A stretch of DNA of 64,000 bases from CAZFDT01 sp964518335 (GTDB taxonomy: Bacteria; Planctomycetota; Phycisphaerae; Phycisphaerales; Phycisphaeraceae). Positions 53,917 to 63,582 of the stretch are shown here, one piece after another (the stretch's first letter is position 1; each line of letters opens with the position of its first letter). The position numbers and the translations under genes were made by a program. The stretch covers positions 1-64,000 of the forward strand of contig CAZFDT010000023.1 of the NCBI GenBank assembly GCA_964518335.1, read 5' to 3'. The notes under the pieces were generated by a model. It was not told where the DNA came from and searched no databases. It saw only the letters and a list, made by a program, of their open reading frames with translations.

Positions 53917-54759
53917 ATGTCCCAGATGACTTCGATATCCGTACGTCCCGGCGGCGAGGGGGCCGCGGGCCAAGTGCAGCGGTCCGGGCTGGCGCGCCAC
54001 CCGGTCGCGGGGGTGTCGGTGACTGCTGCCGAGCCCGAGGCGATCCTGCGGCAGATCATGGCCTGGGCGCAGTCGGGACGGTCGGCGACGGTCGATTTCA
54101 TGCCGGTGCATGGCCTGATGGTCGCCGCGCGCGATCCGGTGCATCGGGCCAGGATCGCCGCCTTCGACATCGTCGCGCCTGATGGCCAGCCGGTGCGCTG
54201 GGCGATCAACCGCCTGCATGGCGCGGAGCTGCGCAAGCGGACCTACGGGCCGCACATGATGCTCGACGTATGCGACGCGGCTGCCCGTCTCGGCCTGCCG
54301 ATATACCTTTACGGAGGCAAGCCGCAGGTGCTGGAGAAACTGCAGGCCAACCTGACCGCGCGTTATCCGGGCCTGAGGATCGTCGGCGCCGAGTCACCGC
54401 CGTTCCGCCCGTTGACGGTGGCGGAGGACGATGCGGCCACGCGGCGGATCAACGCCTCGGGTGCGAGGATCGTGTTTGTCGGCCTGGGCTGCCCGAGGCA
54501 GGAAGTGTTCGCCTTCGAGCACCGCCATCACATCGACGCGGTGCAACTGTGCGTCGGCGCCGCCTTCGACATGCACGCCGGGGCGCTGCAGATGGCGCCC
54601 TCGTGGATGCAGGCGCGCGGTTTGGAGTGGTTGTATCGATTGTGGCGCGAGCCCGGTCGGCTGTGGAAGCGATATCTCGTGACCAACAGCCAGTTCGTGG
54701 CGTACCTGCTTCCGGCCCTGCTGGGCCGCGCCTTGTCGCCGCGCAGGGGAGGCGCGTAA
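53917..54759 (+). CDS. WecG/TagA/CpsF-family glycosyltransferase
   Basis: A 280-residue GT26-family transferase that adds the second sugar to the lipid carrier. Family segments are VDFMPVHGLMVAARDP, IVAPDGQPVRWAINRLHG, RTYGPHMMLDVC, LPIYLYGGKPQVLEKL and IVFVGLGCPRQEVFAF. The C-terminus has basic residues and a short hydrophobic segment for membrane association. ATG 53917 follows GGAG/AAGG; GTG 53899 is possible. It starts 34 bases after the sugar transferase. Confidence 0.9.
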   Translation: MSQMTSISVRPGGEGAAGQVQRSGLARHPVAGVSVTAAEPEAILRQIMAWAQSGRSATVDFMPVHGLMVAARDPVHRARIAAFDIVAPDGQPVRWAINRLHGAELRKRTYGPHMMLDVCDAAARLGLPIYLYGGKPQVLEKLQANLTARYPGLRIVGAESPPFRPLTVAEDDAATRRINASGARIVFVGLGCPRQEVFAFEHRHHIDAVQLCVGAAFDMHAGALQMAPSWMQARGLEWLYRLWREPGRLWKRYLVTNSQFVAYLLPALLGRALSPRRGGA

Positions 54760-54760
54760 C

Positions 54761-57223
54761 GTGGCGTCCATCGATCAGGACAACGCAGGTCGGAGCAGCA
54801 GTCTGGCGCGGTGGTTCGACCGCGGGTTCTGGGCGCTGGTCGATCAGGCCCTGTTCGCCGGGTCCAACTTCTTTGTCAACGTGGCCCTGGCCCGCTGGCT
54901 GTCGCCCGACGACTACGGGGCTTTCGCGGCGGCGTATGCGGTGTTCCTGCTGCTGGGCGTGTTCCACACCGCGTTGCTGTCCGAGCCGTTGCTTGTCTAT
55001 GGTCCGGGCAAGCATCGCCAGCGCCTGCGCGGGTATTGGGGCTTGCTCCTGCGCGGGCACGCACGCTTTGCGCTGTTTGCCGGTACGGTCCTGGCGCTGA
55101 CGGGCGGCGTGGCGCTGCTGTGTCGGCAGTGGCCTCTGGGGTCGGCCATGCTCACGCTGGCCGTGGTGCAGTCGGTGCTGTTTCTGCCGTGGATGCTGCG
55201 CGACGCGTGCTACGTCGTGTCCAACCCGCGCGCCTCGGCGATGGGGGGGATGTGGTACTTCGCCGCCGTCGCCATCGGGCTGACAGTGCTGTGGGAATAC
55301 AGCCTGCTGGGCATCGGCACGGCATTGATGACCATGGGCGTGGGCGCGTTGCTGGCGTGCGCGTCGATCGTTCGTTCGCTGCGTATTCCGCTGTGGCACG
55401 TGGAGGACAAGCCCGAGGGCGTGGCCGCAGATCACTGGCGTTACGGCCGCTGGGCGATCGCCACGGGCCTGACGCACTACGTTCCCCAGAACCTGCCGCT
55501 GATTGTCGTGCCGATCATCCTGCACGACTACGCGCCGGGCGGAGCGCTGAAGGCGCTGCTGAATCTAACGGTGCCTTTCGTGCTGGCGGGTTGGGCGTTC
55601 AGCAATCTGATCGTGCCGGTACTGGTGGTGCGTCGGAACACGCCGGCGTTCGGGAAGATCGCGGTTCGCGTGGGTGCGGGGCTGCTGCTGTTGGCCGTGG
55701 TGGTCTGGACGCCGCTGGCGTTTTTCGGGCGGCAGGTGATGGACCTGGTGTACGACGGGCACTTTTCACAGCACGCGCCGCTGCTGTGGGTGATCGGGCT
55801 GATTCCGCTGTTGACGGGCCCGGCGATCGTGATGTCGGCGGCGCTGCGGGCGCTGGAGCGGCCGGAGCGGGTGTTCTACGGCACGCTGGCGTCGTCGATC
55901 GTGCTGGTCGCGCTGGGCGTGCCACTGCTGGTGGAGTTCGGGCTGCTTGGCATGGTGATCGGGATGGCTGCCAGTCACATCGCGCTGCTGGTGGTGATGT
56001 GGTGGACCAGTCGCGCGGTGTTTGCCGCGTCGGTGAGGCCCGTGGAGCCGCCGACCATGACCGCCGCCGGCGCCGACGCCGAGCTGACGCCGATGCAATT
56101 GCCCGCGCTATCCGATCGACCGCTCGTCACCGTCCTCATGGGCAACTACAACTACGGCCAGTTCATCGGCGACGCCATCGACAGCGTGCTGACCCAGACT
56201 TATGACCACTTCGAACTGATCGTCTGTGACGACGGCTCGACCGATCAGTCGGTGAGCATTGTCGAGTCATACGTCCAGCGCGATCCTCGCGTGCGTCTGA
56301 TCGCCAAGCCCAACGGCGGTCAGGCGTCGGCGCTCAACGAAGCGTATCGCCACAGCCGGGGCCAGATCGTCTGTCTGCTCGACTCCGACGACCGGTACGC
56401 GCCGAGCAAGCTCGAACGCCTCGTGGAACACTATCGCGGCGACGCAACCACGGGCATGTCGGTCCACGCCCTGCACGTGATCGGGACCGACAGCCAGGTG
56501 ATCCAGCGCATCCCGTTCCTCACGGCGTTCGAGGGCGGCTGGATCGCGCAGCGCGTGGTGCATCGCGGCGGCCGGTGGCGGTACATGCCCAGCAGCGCGT
56601 TGTCGATGCGGCGCGAGTTGGCCGATCGACTCTTCCCGATGCCCGAGCCATCACTGCGAGTGAGCGCCGACTCGTTCCTGTTCACGCTGGGACCGCTGCT
56701 GACGTGCGTGAACTTCATCGACGAGGCGCTGGCCGACTATCGCCTGCACGTGGCCAATAGTTTCAGCAGCGTGCGGATCGACGCGCGGGCCTGCTGCCGC
56801 AACCGCGATGCGATCCGCCTGCAGATCGTCGAGGCCAACCGCTGGCTGCAAGCGCAGGGCATGGCCACGCGCCTCGATTACCAGAGCAACGTCAACTTCC
56901 GCGAGCACGCCTACCTCGCCGCATCGCTGGCCGATGAGCCCGGCGGATCGTGGCGCGACGGCATGGGGCTGCTGGGCCGCATCCTCGTCGACGATCTGTA
57001 TGGGCCGCACCAGAAGATGCTGGCGCTGCCGACCTACGGCCTGCTCATGCTCATGCCGCGATCGTGGCGGGCTGGGTGGCTCACGTTCACGATGAGCTAT
57101 GGCTCGCACAAGCGCTGGCTCAACACCCGCCACCGCACGACGCGGCCGGGTGACGCCGCGTCCGCCGCGCCCGCCCGCGTCATGGCGACCGCGATGACCG
57201 CATCGCAGGAGGCGTTGAGTTGA
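54761..57223 (+). CDS. Fusion of a Wzx-like flippase and a GT2 glycosyltransferase
   Basis: An 820-residue single ORF. Residues 1-435 are a polysaccharide flippase of the MVF/MATE type, with about 12 membrane helices and the typical N-terminal FWALVDQALFAGSNFFVNVA and RWLSPDDYGAF. Residues from about 453 are a GT2 transferase: RPLVTVLMGNYNYGQFIGDA, then DDGSTD at 490-495 and DSDD at 541-544. A long C-terminal tail follows. Such joining of the lipid-linked sugar flippase and a transferase is unusual and I see no break or frameshift. GTG 54761 has GGAGG nine bases upstream. It overlaps the next gene (TTGA). Confidence 0.85.
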   Translation: MASIDQDNAGRSSSLARWFDRGFWALVDQALFAGSNFFVNVALARWLSPDDYGAFAAAYAVFLLLGVFHTALLSEPLLVYGPGKHRQRLRGYWGLLLRGHARFALFAGTVLALTGGVALLCRQWPLGSAMLTLAVVQSVLFLPWMLRDACYVVSNPRASAMGGMWYFAAVAIGLTVLWEYSLLGIGTALMTMGVGALLACASIVRSLRIPLWHVEDKPEGVAADHWRYGRWAIATGLTHYVPQNLPLIVVPIILHDYAPGGALKALLNLTVPFVLAGWAFSNLIVPVLVVRRNTPAFGKIAVRVGAGLLLLAVVVWTPLAFFGRQVMDLVYDGHFSQHAPLLWVIGLIPLLTGPAIVMSAALRALERPERVFYGTLASSIVLVALGVPLLVEFGLLGMVIGMAASHIALLVVMWWTSRAVFAASVRPVEPPTMTAAGADAELTPMQLPALSDRPLVTVLMGNYNYGQFIGDAIDSVLTQTYDHFELIVCDDGSTDQSVSIVESYVQRDPRVRLIAKPNGGQASALNEAYRHSRGQIVCLLDSDDRYAPSKLERLVEHYRGDATTGMSVHALHVIGTDSQVIQRIPFLTAFEGGWIAQRVVHRGGRWRYMPSSALSMRRELADRLFPMPEPSLRVSADSFLFTLGPLLTCVNFIDEALADYRLHVANSFSSVRIDARACCRNRDAIRLQIVEANRWLQAQGMATRLDYQSNVNFREHAYLAASLADEPGGSWRDGMGLLGRILVDDLYGPHQKMLALPTYGLLMLMPRSWRAGWLTFTMSYGSHKRWLNTRHRTTRPGDAASAAPARVMATAMTASQEALS

Positions 57224-58593
57224 GCTCGGCCTCCCCTATCGCGCTGCCGGCAACTGTGTCGGCGCCGCGCCGGTTCGACGCGGTCGCCGCGTGGTTCGCC
57301 GCGCTCTGCTTCGTGCTGGCGGGCTATGCCATCATGGGCAAGGGGTTTGCCTACCTGGGCGCGCCGCCGATGTTCATCGGCGAGGTGTTGCTGGCGGGCG
57401 GGCTGGTGCTGCTGTTGGCCTGCCCGGCGTGGCGGAAGCTGCTGGACGTGCCCGTCATCTGGTGGCTGATACTGCTGTCGATATGGGGCCTGGCGCAGAC
57501 GCTGCCTTATCTGAGCAAGTACAAGGCCGACGCTCTGCGCGACGCGGTGATCTTCGGTTACGGCGCGTTCACATTCATCGTCGCCGCCTGGATCATCGCC
57601 CGGCCGCAGCTCATCGGCACGCTGGTGCAGCGCTACCAGCGCTTCGTCATCCCCTTCCTGTTGCTCATCCCCGTCCTGTGGCTGGGTCAGCAGTTGCTGC
57701 AGCATCGCCTGCCGCGCTGGCCCTGGTCGCCGCACGTCACGGTGCTGTGGCTCAAGGCCGCCGACGTGCTCGTCCACCTCGGCGGCGTCGCGGCGCTGGC
57801 CTGCGTCGGCCTGTTCCCGCGAAAGAGCCTGTTCTGGCCTCTGCTCGTTCTGCTCAACGTCGCCATCACCGGCGTGGTCAACCGCGGCGGACTCGTCTCG
57901 TTCTCTTTTGTCGTGCTCCTGGCGTTCTGCTTCTACCCGCAGAGCACGTGGGTCCGGCGCATGGTGATCGTCGGACTCTTCGCCACCATCGCGCTGGCGG
58001 CGATCAACCCCGAGATCAAGACGCCCAACGATCGACGCAAAATCTCGTTCGAGCAGCTTTCCACCAACGTCGTGAGCCTCGTCAGCAACGTGAACAAGGG
58101 CGACCTCGACGGCACCAAACGCTGGCGACTGGATTGGTGGAACAAGATCATCGACTACACCCTGTTCGGCCCCTATTTCTGGACAGGCAAGGGTTACGGC
58201 GTCAACCTCGCCAACGACGATGGCTTCCAGGTGGATCTCGAATACGAGTCGCTCCGCAGCCCGCACAACGGCCACCTCACCGTCCTGGCCCGCAGCGGCG
58301 TGCCCGGCATGGCGATCTGGATCGGACTGCACGCCTCCTTCGCACTCATGATGATCAACGCCATCCGCCGCGCCACCGCCGCCGGCGATCACCTGTGGCG
58401 CAGTCTGTTCGTGTTCATCCTGGCGTACTGGTGCGGGTTCATGCTCAACGCCAGCTTCGACGTGTTCATCGAGGGCCCGATGGGCGGCGTCTGGTTCTGG
58501 TCGCTTATCGGGGTGGGTGTCGCCGCGGTGTGGGTGTACCGCCACGATCCGGCGGCGGCAGGACTTGAGGGGAGCGTGCAGCCATGCGTGTGA
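57220..58593 (+). CDS. O-antigen polymerase/ligase-like (Wzy/WaaL) membrane protein
   Basis: A 457-residue protein with about ten membrane helices and a long periplasmic loop (about 255-360) of the Wzy_C/WaaL type, containing FWTGKGYGVNLAND and LRSPHNGHLTVLARSGVPG, where the PHN segment is typical. It polymerises or ligates polysaccharide repeat units on the periplasmic side. TTG 57220 with AGGAGG about seven bases upstream overlaps the previous stop. Also overlaps the next gene by ten bases. Confidence 0.8.
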   Translation: MSSASPIALPATVSAPRRFDAVAAWFAALCFVLAGYAIMGKGFAYLGAPPMFIGEVLLAGGLVLLLACPAWRKLLDVPVIWWLILLSIWGLAQTLPYLSKYKADALRDAVIFGYGAFTFIVAAWIIARPQLIGTLVQRYQRFVIPFLLLIPVLWLGQQLLQHRLPRWPWSPHVTVLWLKAADVLVHLGGVAALACVGLFPRKSLFWPLLVLLNVAITGVVNRGGLVSFSFVVLLAFCFYPQSTWVRRMVIVGLFATIALAAINPEIKTPNDRRKISFEQLSTNVVSLVSNVNKGDLDGTKRWRLDWWNKIIDYTLFGPYFWTGKGYGVNLANDDGFQVDLEYESLRSPHNGHLTVLARSGVPGMAIWIGLHASFALMMINAIRRATAAGDHLWRSLFVFILAYWCGFMLNASFDVFIEGPMGGVWFWSLIGVGVAAVWVYRHDPAAAGLEGSVQPCV

Positions 58594-59819
58594 TGGTCGT
58601 CCACAACTATTACCAACAGGCCGGCGGCGAAGACTATGTCGTGCGCGACGAGATTGCACTGCTCAAAGCGCATGGGCATGACGTGCACACCTTCTTCCGT
58701 CACAACGACGCGATCAAGTCGATGTCGTCGTTGGCCGTGGCGCAGGCGACGATCTGGAACGGCGCCATCGCCGCGGAGCTGCACGCCGAGGTCAAGCGTT
58801 TCAAGCCGGCCGTCGTCCACTTTCACAACACTTTTCCACTGATCTCCCCGGCGGCGTACCGCGCGGCACGCAAGGCCGGGGCGGCGATCGTGCAGACGCT
58901 GCACAACTTCAGGCTCACGTGCAACAACGGCGTGCTGCTGCGCGACGGCAAGGTGTGCGAGGACTGCGTCGGGCGCATGGTCGCCTGGCCGGGCGTGCTG
59001 CGCGGCTGTTACCGTGGCAGCGTGTGCGCCAGCGCCGGGGTGGCGGCGATGACGGCCACGCATCGCCTGCTGGGCACGTGGAAATATGCCGTGGACGCCT
59101 ACATCGCGCTGTCGAATTTCCAGCGTGAGCGCTTGGTGAAGGCCGGCGTGCCCGACACGAAGCTGCACATCAAGCCCAACTTCGCTTACGACCCCGGCCC
59201 GCCCAGCGCCCAGCGCGGGGACTATGCGATGTACCTGGGTCGCCTGTCGCCTGAGAAGGGCGTGGCGGTGCTGGTGGACGCCTGGCGGCGAGTGGACGGC
59301 CGTGTGCCGTTGCGCCTGGTGGGCGGCGGACCGCTGCAGCCTCTGGCGGAGGAGGCGCAGCGGACCATCCCAGGCGTGCAGTGGTTGACGAACCAGAGCG
59401 ACGAGCAGGTGCGGGCGTTGATGGCGGGGGCGCGATGCCTGGTCGTACCGTCGGTGAATTACGAGGGGTTTCCGCGCGTGCTCGTGGAAGCGTGCAGTCA
59501 CGGCACGCCGCAGATCGCCTCGGGCTTCGGATCGCTGGCCGAGTGGGTGGTGGACGGTCAGACGGGTCTGCACTTTGAGCCGGGCAATGCGGAAGACCTG
59601 GCGGCGAAGGTGCTGTCGTTCTTCGCCGACCCTGCTCGAGAGACGGCCATGCGGAGGGCGGCACGGGCCAAGTTCGACGGTGAGTTGTCCGATGAAATGA
59701 ACTATCGGCAGTTGATGACCATCTACGCCGCGGCCCAGCAGCGCCGCGCGGGGCGCGATGCTGCGCAGATAACACCAGTGGACGTGACGACCAAGTCCGC
59801 GGCCATGGGAGTGAGGTGA
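58584..59819 (+). CDS. GT4-family glycosyltransferase
   Basis: A 411-residue GT-B transferase. N-terminal MRVMVVHNYYQQAGGEDYVV and VHFHNTFPLISPAAY (N-domain), then AMYLGRLSPEKGVAVLVDAW and LRLVGGGPLQPLAEE in the C-domain, with VPSVNYEGFPRVLVEACSHG as the EGFxxxxxEA nucleotide-sugar site. An inserted Cys-rich loop (TCNNGVLLRDGKVCEDCVGR, then RGCYRGSVC) is typical for some planctomycete or group 1 transferases. Donor sugar unknown. Overlaps wzy-like gene by ten bases. Confidence 0.9.
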   Translation: MRVMVVHNYYQQAGGEDYVVRDEIALLKAHGHDVHTFFRHNDAIKSMSSLAVAQATIWNGAIAAELHAEVKRFKPAVVHFHNTFPLISPAAYRAARKAGAAIVQTLHNFRLTCNNGVLLRDGKVCEDCVGRMVAWPGVLRGCYRGSVCASAGVAAMTATHRLLGTWKYAVDAYIALSNFQRERLVKAGVPDTKLHIKPNFAYDPGPPSAQRGDYAMYLGRLSPEKGVAVLVDAWRRVDGRVPLRLVGGGPLQPLAEEAQRTIPGVQWLTNQSDEQVRALMAGARCLVVPSVNYEGFPRVLVEACSHGTPQIASGFGSLAEWVVDGQTGLHFEPGNAEDLAAKVLSFFADPARETAMRRAARAKFDGELSDEMNYRQLMTIYAAAQQRRAGRDAAQITPVDVTTKSAAMGVR

Positions 59820-59822
59820 ACC

Positions 59823-60572
59823 GTGAGAGCTGTCATCCTCGCCGGCGGCAAAGGCCGTCGGCTCGAACCCTACACGATCAACTTTCCCAAGCCGCTGGTC
59901 CCGGTGGGTGATATGCCCATCCTCGAAATCGTCGTGCGCCAGCTCAGGCGTGCCGGGTTCGACCACATCACGCTCGCCGTCGGCCATCTGGCGTCGCTGT
60001 TGCAGGCCTATTTCGGCGACGGGTCCAAGTGGGGCGTCCGCATCGACTACTCCTTCGAGGAAAAGCCGCTGGGCACTGTCGCACCGCTCACGCTGATCGA
60101 CGACCTGCCCGAGACGTTTCTGGTGATGAACGGCGACATCCTCACGACGCTGCACTACGACGAGCTTATCGCCGACCACATACACACCGGCGCCGATCTG
60201 ACCATCGCCTGCCACCGCTGCCACGCCAAGATCGACCTGGGCGTGATCGAGTTCGACCATCGCCGGCAGGTGGTGGGCTACCGCGAGAAGCCGACGTTGC
60301 CCTACGACGTGTCGATGGGCGTGTACATCTTCAGCCGCCGCGTCGTGGATCGGCTGGAGCGCGACACCTACATCGACCTGCCCTCGCTGGTGCATCGACT
60401 CATCGAGGAGAAGGCGGTGGTCAAGGTGTTTCTGGGCGAGCACGAGTGGCTGGATATCGGTCGGCCCGATGACTACGGCCGAGCGTCACAGCGTTTCAAC
60501 GAAATCCGCGACCAGTTCCTGCCTGCGGAAGGCGCCGAAACAGTCGCGGCGAGGGAGAAGGCGTGCGTATGA
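59823..60572 (+). CDS. Sugar-1-phosphate nucleotidyltransferase
   Basis: A 249-residue NDP-sugar pyrophosphorylase. LAGGKGRRLEPYTINFPKPL is the signature (N-terminal), with FLVMNGDILTTLHY near 100 and the GYREKPTLPYDVSMGVYIFS segment. It makes a nucleotide sugar for the operon; whether GDP-mannose, dTDP-glucose or CDP-glucose cannot be told. GTG 59823 is three bases after the previous stop. Overlaps the next gene by four bases (ATGA). Confidence 0.85.
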   Translation: MRAVILAGGKGRRLEPYTINFPKPLVPVGDMPILEIVVRQLRRAGFDHITLAVGHLASLLQAYFGDGSKWGVRIDYSFEEKPLGTVAPLTLIDDLPETFLVMNGDILTTLHYDELIADHIHTGADLTIACHRCHAKIDLGVIEFDHRRQVVGYREKPTLPYDVSMGVYIFSRRVVDRLERDTYIDLPSLVHRLIEEKAVVKVFLGEHEWLDIGRPDDYGRASQRFNEIRDQFLPAEGAETVAAREKACV

Positions 60573-61528
60573 AGACGATCGTGATTGGCGGCGCGGGTTA
60601 TGTCGGGTCGGCAGTGGTCGCCGAACTGCACGGTCACGGGTACGACGTGACGGTGTTCGATCGCATGCTGTTTGGCGCCGAATCGATGGTCCCGTTCCTG
60701 CAGCAGCCGCGGTTTCGTCTGGTGAAGGGCGACATCCGCGACGAGACGGCGATCGAGCGGGCAGTGCGCGGGCACGAAGCGGTGGTCCTGCTGGCGGCGA
60801 TTGTCGGCGAGCCGGCGTGCAACCGGGACAAGGAGTTGGCGCGTCAGACCAATTTGGACGGCGCGATGCACGTGCTCGACGCGGCCAAGCAAGCTGGCGC
60901 GGCCCGTTTCGTCTTCGCCAGCACCTGCAGCAACTACGGCGTGGCCGACACGAGCAAGCCCGTGGGCGAGACGGCGCCGCTCAACCCCATTTCCGTTTAC
61001 AGCGAGACCAAAGTCGAGGCCGAAAAACGCATCCTCGCCACCACGGGCACGCTCACGCCGACCGTGCTGCGACTGAGCACGGCCTTTGGCGTGTCGTCGC
61101 GCATGCGGTTTGACCTGATGGTCAGTGACTTCACTCTCGCCGCGGTGCGCGACCGCAAGGTGACGATCTACGGCGAACAATATTGGCGTCCGTTCGTCCA
61201 CGTCAATGACATCGCCGCCGTGATTCGCATGACGCTCGAAGCTGATCCCGCGATCGTCGGCCGGCAGGTGTTCAACGTCGGCGGCGACGCGAACAACGTG
61301 ACGAAACTGCAATTGGGCGAAATCGTGAAGCAGGAGATTCCGGAAGCCGAACTGGCATTCGTCCAGCAGAATCAGGACCCGCGCAGCTACCGGGTCGATT
61401 TCACGAAGGTCAAGCAGGCCCTGGGCTTTGCGCCCAAGTGGTCGATCCGCGATGGCGTGCGCGAGCTGCGCGACGCCCTGGAGGCGGGCGTGTGGCCCGA
61501 TCCGATGGCGGCCAAATACCGCAACTGA
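60569..61528 (+). CDS. NAD-dependent sugar epimerase/dehydratase
   Basis: A 319-residue extended SDR enzyme. The cofactor motif is IGGAGYVGSAV (near 5-15), followed by VTVFDRMLFG, DIRDE, FASTCSNYG and YSETK as the catalytic YxxxK. It acts on nucleotide sugars (epimerase or dehydratase); the FGVSSRMRFDLMVSDFTLAA segment is typical of related dTDP/CDP-sugar epimerases. ATG 60569 overlaps the previous stop; GTG 60563 is possible. Likely supplies a modified sugar for the aminotransferase downstream. Confidence 0.9.
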   Translation: MKTIVIGGAGYVGSAVVAELHGHGYDVTVFDRMLFGAESMVPFLQQPRFRLVKGDIRDETAIERAVRGHEAVVLLAAIVGEPACNRDKELARQTNLDGAMHVLDAAKQAGAARFVFASTCSNYGVADTSKPVGETAPLNPISVYSETKVEAEKRILATTGTLTPTVLRLSTAFGVSSRMRFDLMVSDFTLAAVRDRKVTIYGEQYWRPFVHVNDIAAVIRMTLEADPAIVGRQVFNVGGDANNVTKLQLGEIVKQEIPEAELAFVQQNQDPRSYRVDFTKVKQALGFAPKWSIRDGVRELRDALEAGVWPDPMAAKYRN

Positions 61529-61530
61529 CC

Positions 61531-62700
61531 ATGAAGCGCTACTTACTTTCCGATGCCGACCTGGGTCGTGAGGAAGCCGACGCCGTCGCCGACGTGGTGA
61601 TGAGCAAGTGGCTGTCGATCGGACCTCGCACCGACGAGTTCGAGAAGCGCTTTGCCGCGCACATGGGCGTGTCGCATGCCGTCGCGGTGGCCAATTGCAC
61701 GTGTGCGCTGCACCTGGCGATGATGGCGCTGGACCTTGGGCCGGGCGACGAGGTGCTCGTGCCCAGCTATACGTTCGTGGCCACGGTCAACGCGGTGCGC
61801 TACGTCGGGGCGACGCCGGTGTTCGTCGATATCGTCGGCGATCGCGACCTGAACATGGACCCTGCCGATGCCGCGGGGAAGGTGACGCCGCGCACACGTG
61901 CGATCGTGCCTGTGCATATGGCCGGGTTTCCCGCCGACATGCACGCCCTGATGGCGCTGGCCCGCCGGCACAACCTGCGCGTCGTCGAGGACGCCTGCCA
62001 CGCCATCGGCGCCACGGCGACATACGAGGACCGCAAGGCCGGCGCCATCGGCGACATCGGCTGCTTCAGCTTCTTCGCCAACAAGAACCTCGTCACCGGC
62101 GAGGGCGGCATGCTCATCACCGGCGACGAGGCGATCGCCCGGCGACTCAAGCTCATTCGCTCGCACGGCATGACCAAGAGCAGTTGGGACAAGGCCTCGG
62201 GCCGCGCCACCAGCTACGACGTGGTCGAGCTGGGCTTCAACTTCCGCCCGACCGAGCTCACTGCAGCGCTGGGCCTGGTGCAGCTCGGCAAGCTGGACAC
62301 CAACAACGCCCGTCGTCGCGAGTTGGTGCGGCGTTACCGTCGGCAACTGGCCAATGTGCCGGGCATCGTGATCCCCTTCGCCGATCGCCTGGACGACAGC
62401 GCCCATCATGTGTTCCCGATCGTGCTGGGCGACGCGGCGTGGCGTCAACCGTTGCGCGACGCGCTGGAGCAGCGGGGCGTGCAGACCACCATCCACTACC
62501 AGCCGGTGCATCAGTTTTCGCATAACGCCGACGTGGCCGTGGGTGTGAGCCTGCCGCGAACCGAAGACGTGGCGGCCCGTGAGCTGACGCTGCCGCTGCA
62601 TCCGTTATTGGAACCGGCCGATATCGACGAAATATGTGCCCGGTTCAGGCTCGCCATGGACGATGTAGTCCCGGCGATGATCGAGCCGGTCAAGGCATGA
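61531..62700 (+). CDS. DegT/DnrJ/EryC1-family PLP aminotransferase
   Basis: A 389-residue sugar aminotransferase. The fold-type I parts are visible: VANCTCALHLAMMALDLGPG (near 54), VPSYTFVATVNAVRYVGATP, VEDACHAIGA and the PLP lysine Lys185 in FFANKNLVTGEGG. It transfers amino groups to keto-sugars such as those made by the upstream epimerase/dehydratase. The start follows two bases after the previous stop. The stop overlaps the next gene (ATGA). Confidence 0.95.
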   Translation: MKRYLLSDADLGREEADAVADVVMSKWLSIGPRTDEFEKRFAAHMGVSHAVAVANCTCALHLAMMALDLGPGDEVLVPSYTFVATVNAVRYVGATPVFVDIVGDRDLNMDPADAAGKVTPRTRAIVPVHMAGFPADMHALMALARRHNLRVVEDACHAIGATATYEDRKAGAIGDIGCFSFFANKNLVTGEGGMLITGDEAIARRLKLIRSHGMTKSSWDKASGRATSYDVVELGFNFRPTELTAALGLVQLGKLDTNNARRRELVRRYRRQLANVPGIVIPFADRLDDSAHHVFPIVLGDAAWRQPLRDALEQRGVQTTIHYQPVHQFSHNADVAVGVSLPRTEDVAARELTLPLHPLLEPADIDEICARFRLAMDDVVPAMIEPVKA

Positions 62701-63572
62701 CCCAGGAACCTTTCCCGCACAACCAGAGCGGGGCCAGACGAATGAGTGGTGCGAACATGGCCAAGGCGACGATCACGACGAGCTGGGACGACGGTCACGA
62801 ACTGGACCTGCGCCTGGCGGACATGCTCTCACGCCATGGCTTGCGCGGCACGTTCTACATCCCGCGCCAGGGCGAGCAGCCGGTGATGAGCGACGCCCAG
62901 ATCCGACAACTGTCGCAGACCCACGAGATCGGCGGGCACACGCTCACTCACCCGGAGTTGACCAGACTCAGCGACGACGACGCCCGCCGGGAAATCGTCG
63001 GCTGCCGCGACTGGCTCACGGACGTGCTGGGCGGCCCGATTCGCATGTTCTGCCCGCCCCGAGGCAAGTTCCGACCACAGCACCGCACCATCATGCTCGA
63101 CGCCGGGTTCATCGGCTTCCGCACCGTCGAGTGCTGGTCGATCGATGGCCCGCGCCGCTTCAGCGGCATCATGGAACTGCCCACCACCTGCCAGGCCTAC
63201 CCCCACGGCCTGCGGCCTTACCTGACCAACCTCCTCAAACGCCGCAACGGCTCGGGCATCGGCCTGCTCGCCCGCGCCTATCGCCGCGACTGGGTCGCTC
63301 AGACCCTGCGTGCGGCGCAGTTGACCCTTCACACCGGCGGCAGCTTCCATCTGTGGGGCCACTCCTGGGAGATCGAGGCCCTGGACCTGTGGCCGTCACT
63401 CGACCGACTGCTGGCAGCCCTGGGTGAGCTGGCCCGTCACGCTCACGTGATGACCAACGGGCAGGTCTGTCGCACGGCCACCTGGCGTCGCCTCCGCCGA
63501 CGGCAAGCCGCCAGCATTAACGCCCCGGTTCCGAGCAAGTCCAACGAAGCCGCGGCGTCCCACGACGCCTGA
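62697..63572 (+). CDS. Polysaccharide deacetylase (CE4/NodB-like)
   Basis: A 291-residue NodB-homology protein. Motif 1 is TSWDDGHELD near 25-34, motif 2 (His-x3-His) is GGHTLTHPELT near 80, motif 3 is CPPRGKFRPQ near 116, and a late HLWGHSWEIE gives motif 5. There is no signal peptide; alternative starts at 62742 and 62757 would give shorter proteins. It probably deacetylates amino sugars of the exopolysaccharide or their precursors. It is the last gene of the operon. Confidence 0.9.
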   Translation: MTQEPFPHNQSGARRMSGANMAKATITTSWDDGHELDLRLADMLSRHGLRGTFYIPRQGEQPVMSDAQIRQLSQTHEIGGHTLTHPELTRLSDDDARREIVGCRDWLTDVLGGPIRMFCPPRGKFRPQHRTIMLDAGFIGFRTVECWSIDGPRRFSGIMELPTTCQAYPHGLRPYLTNLLKRRNGSGIGLLARAYRRDWVAQTLRAAQLTLHTGGSFHLWGHSWEIEALDLWPSLDRLLAALGELARHAHVMTNGQVCRTATWRRLRRRQAASINAPVPSKSNEAAASHDA

Positions 63573-63582
63573 TCGCACCGCA

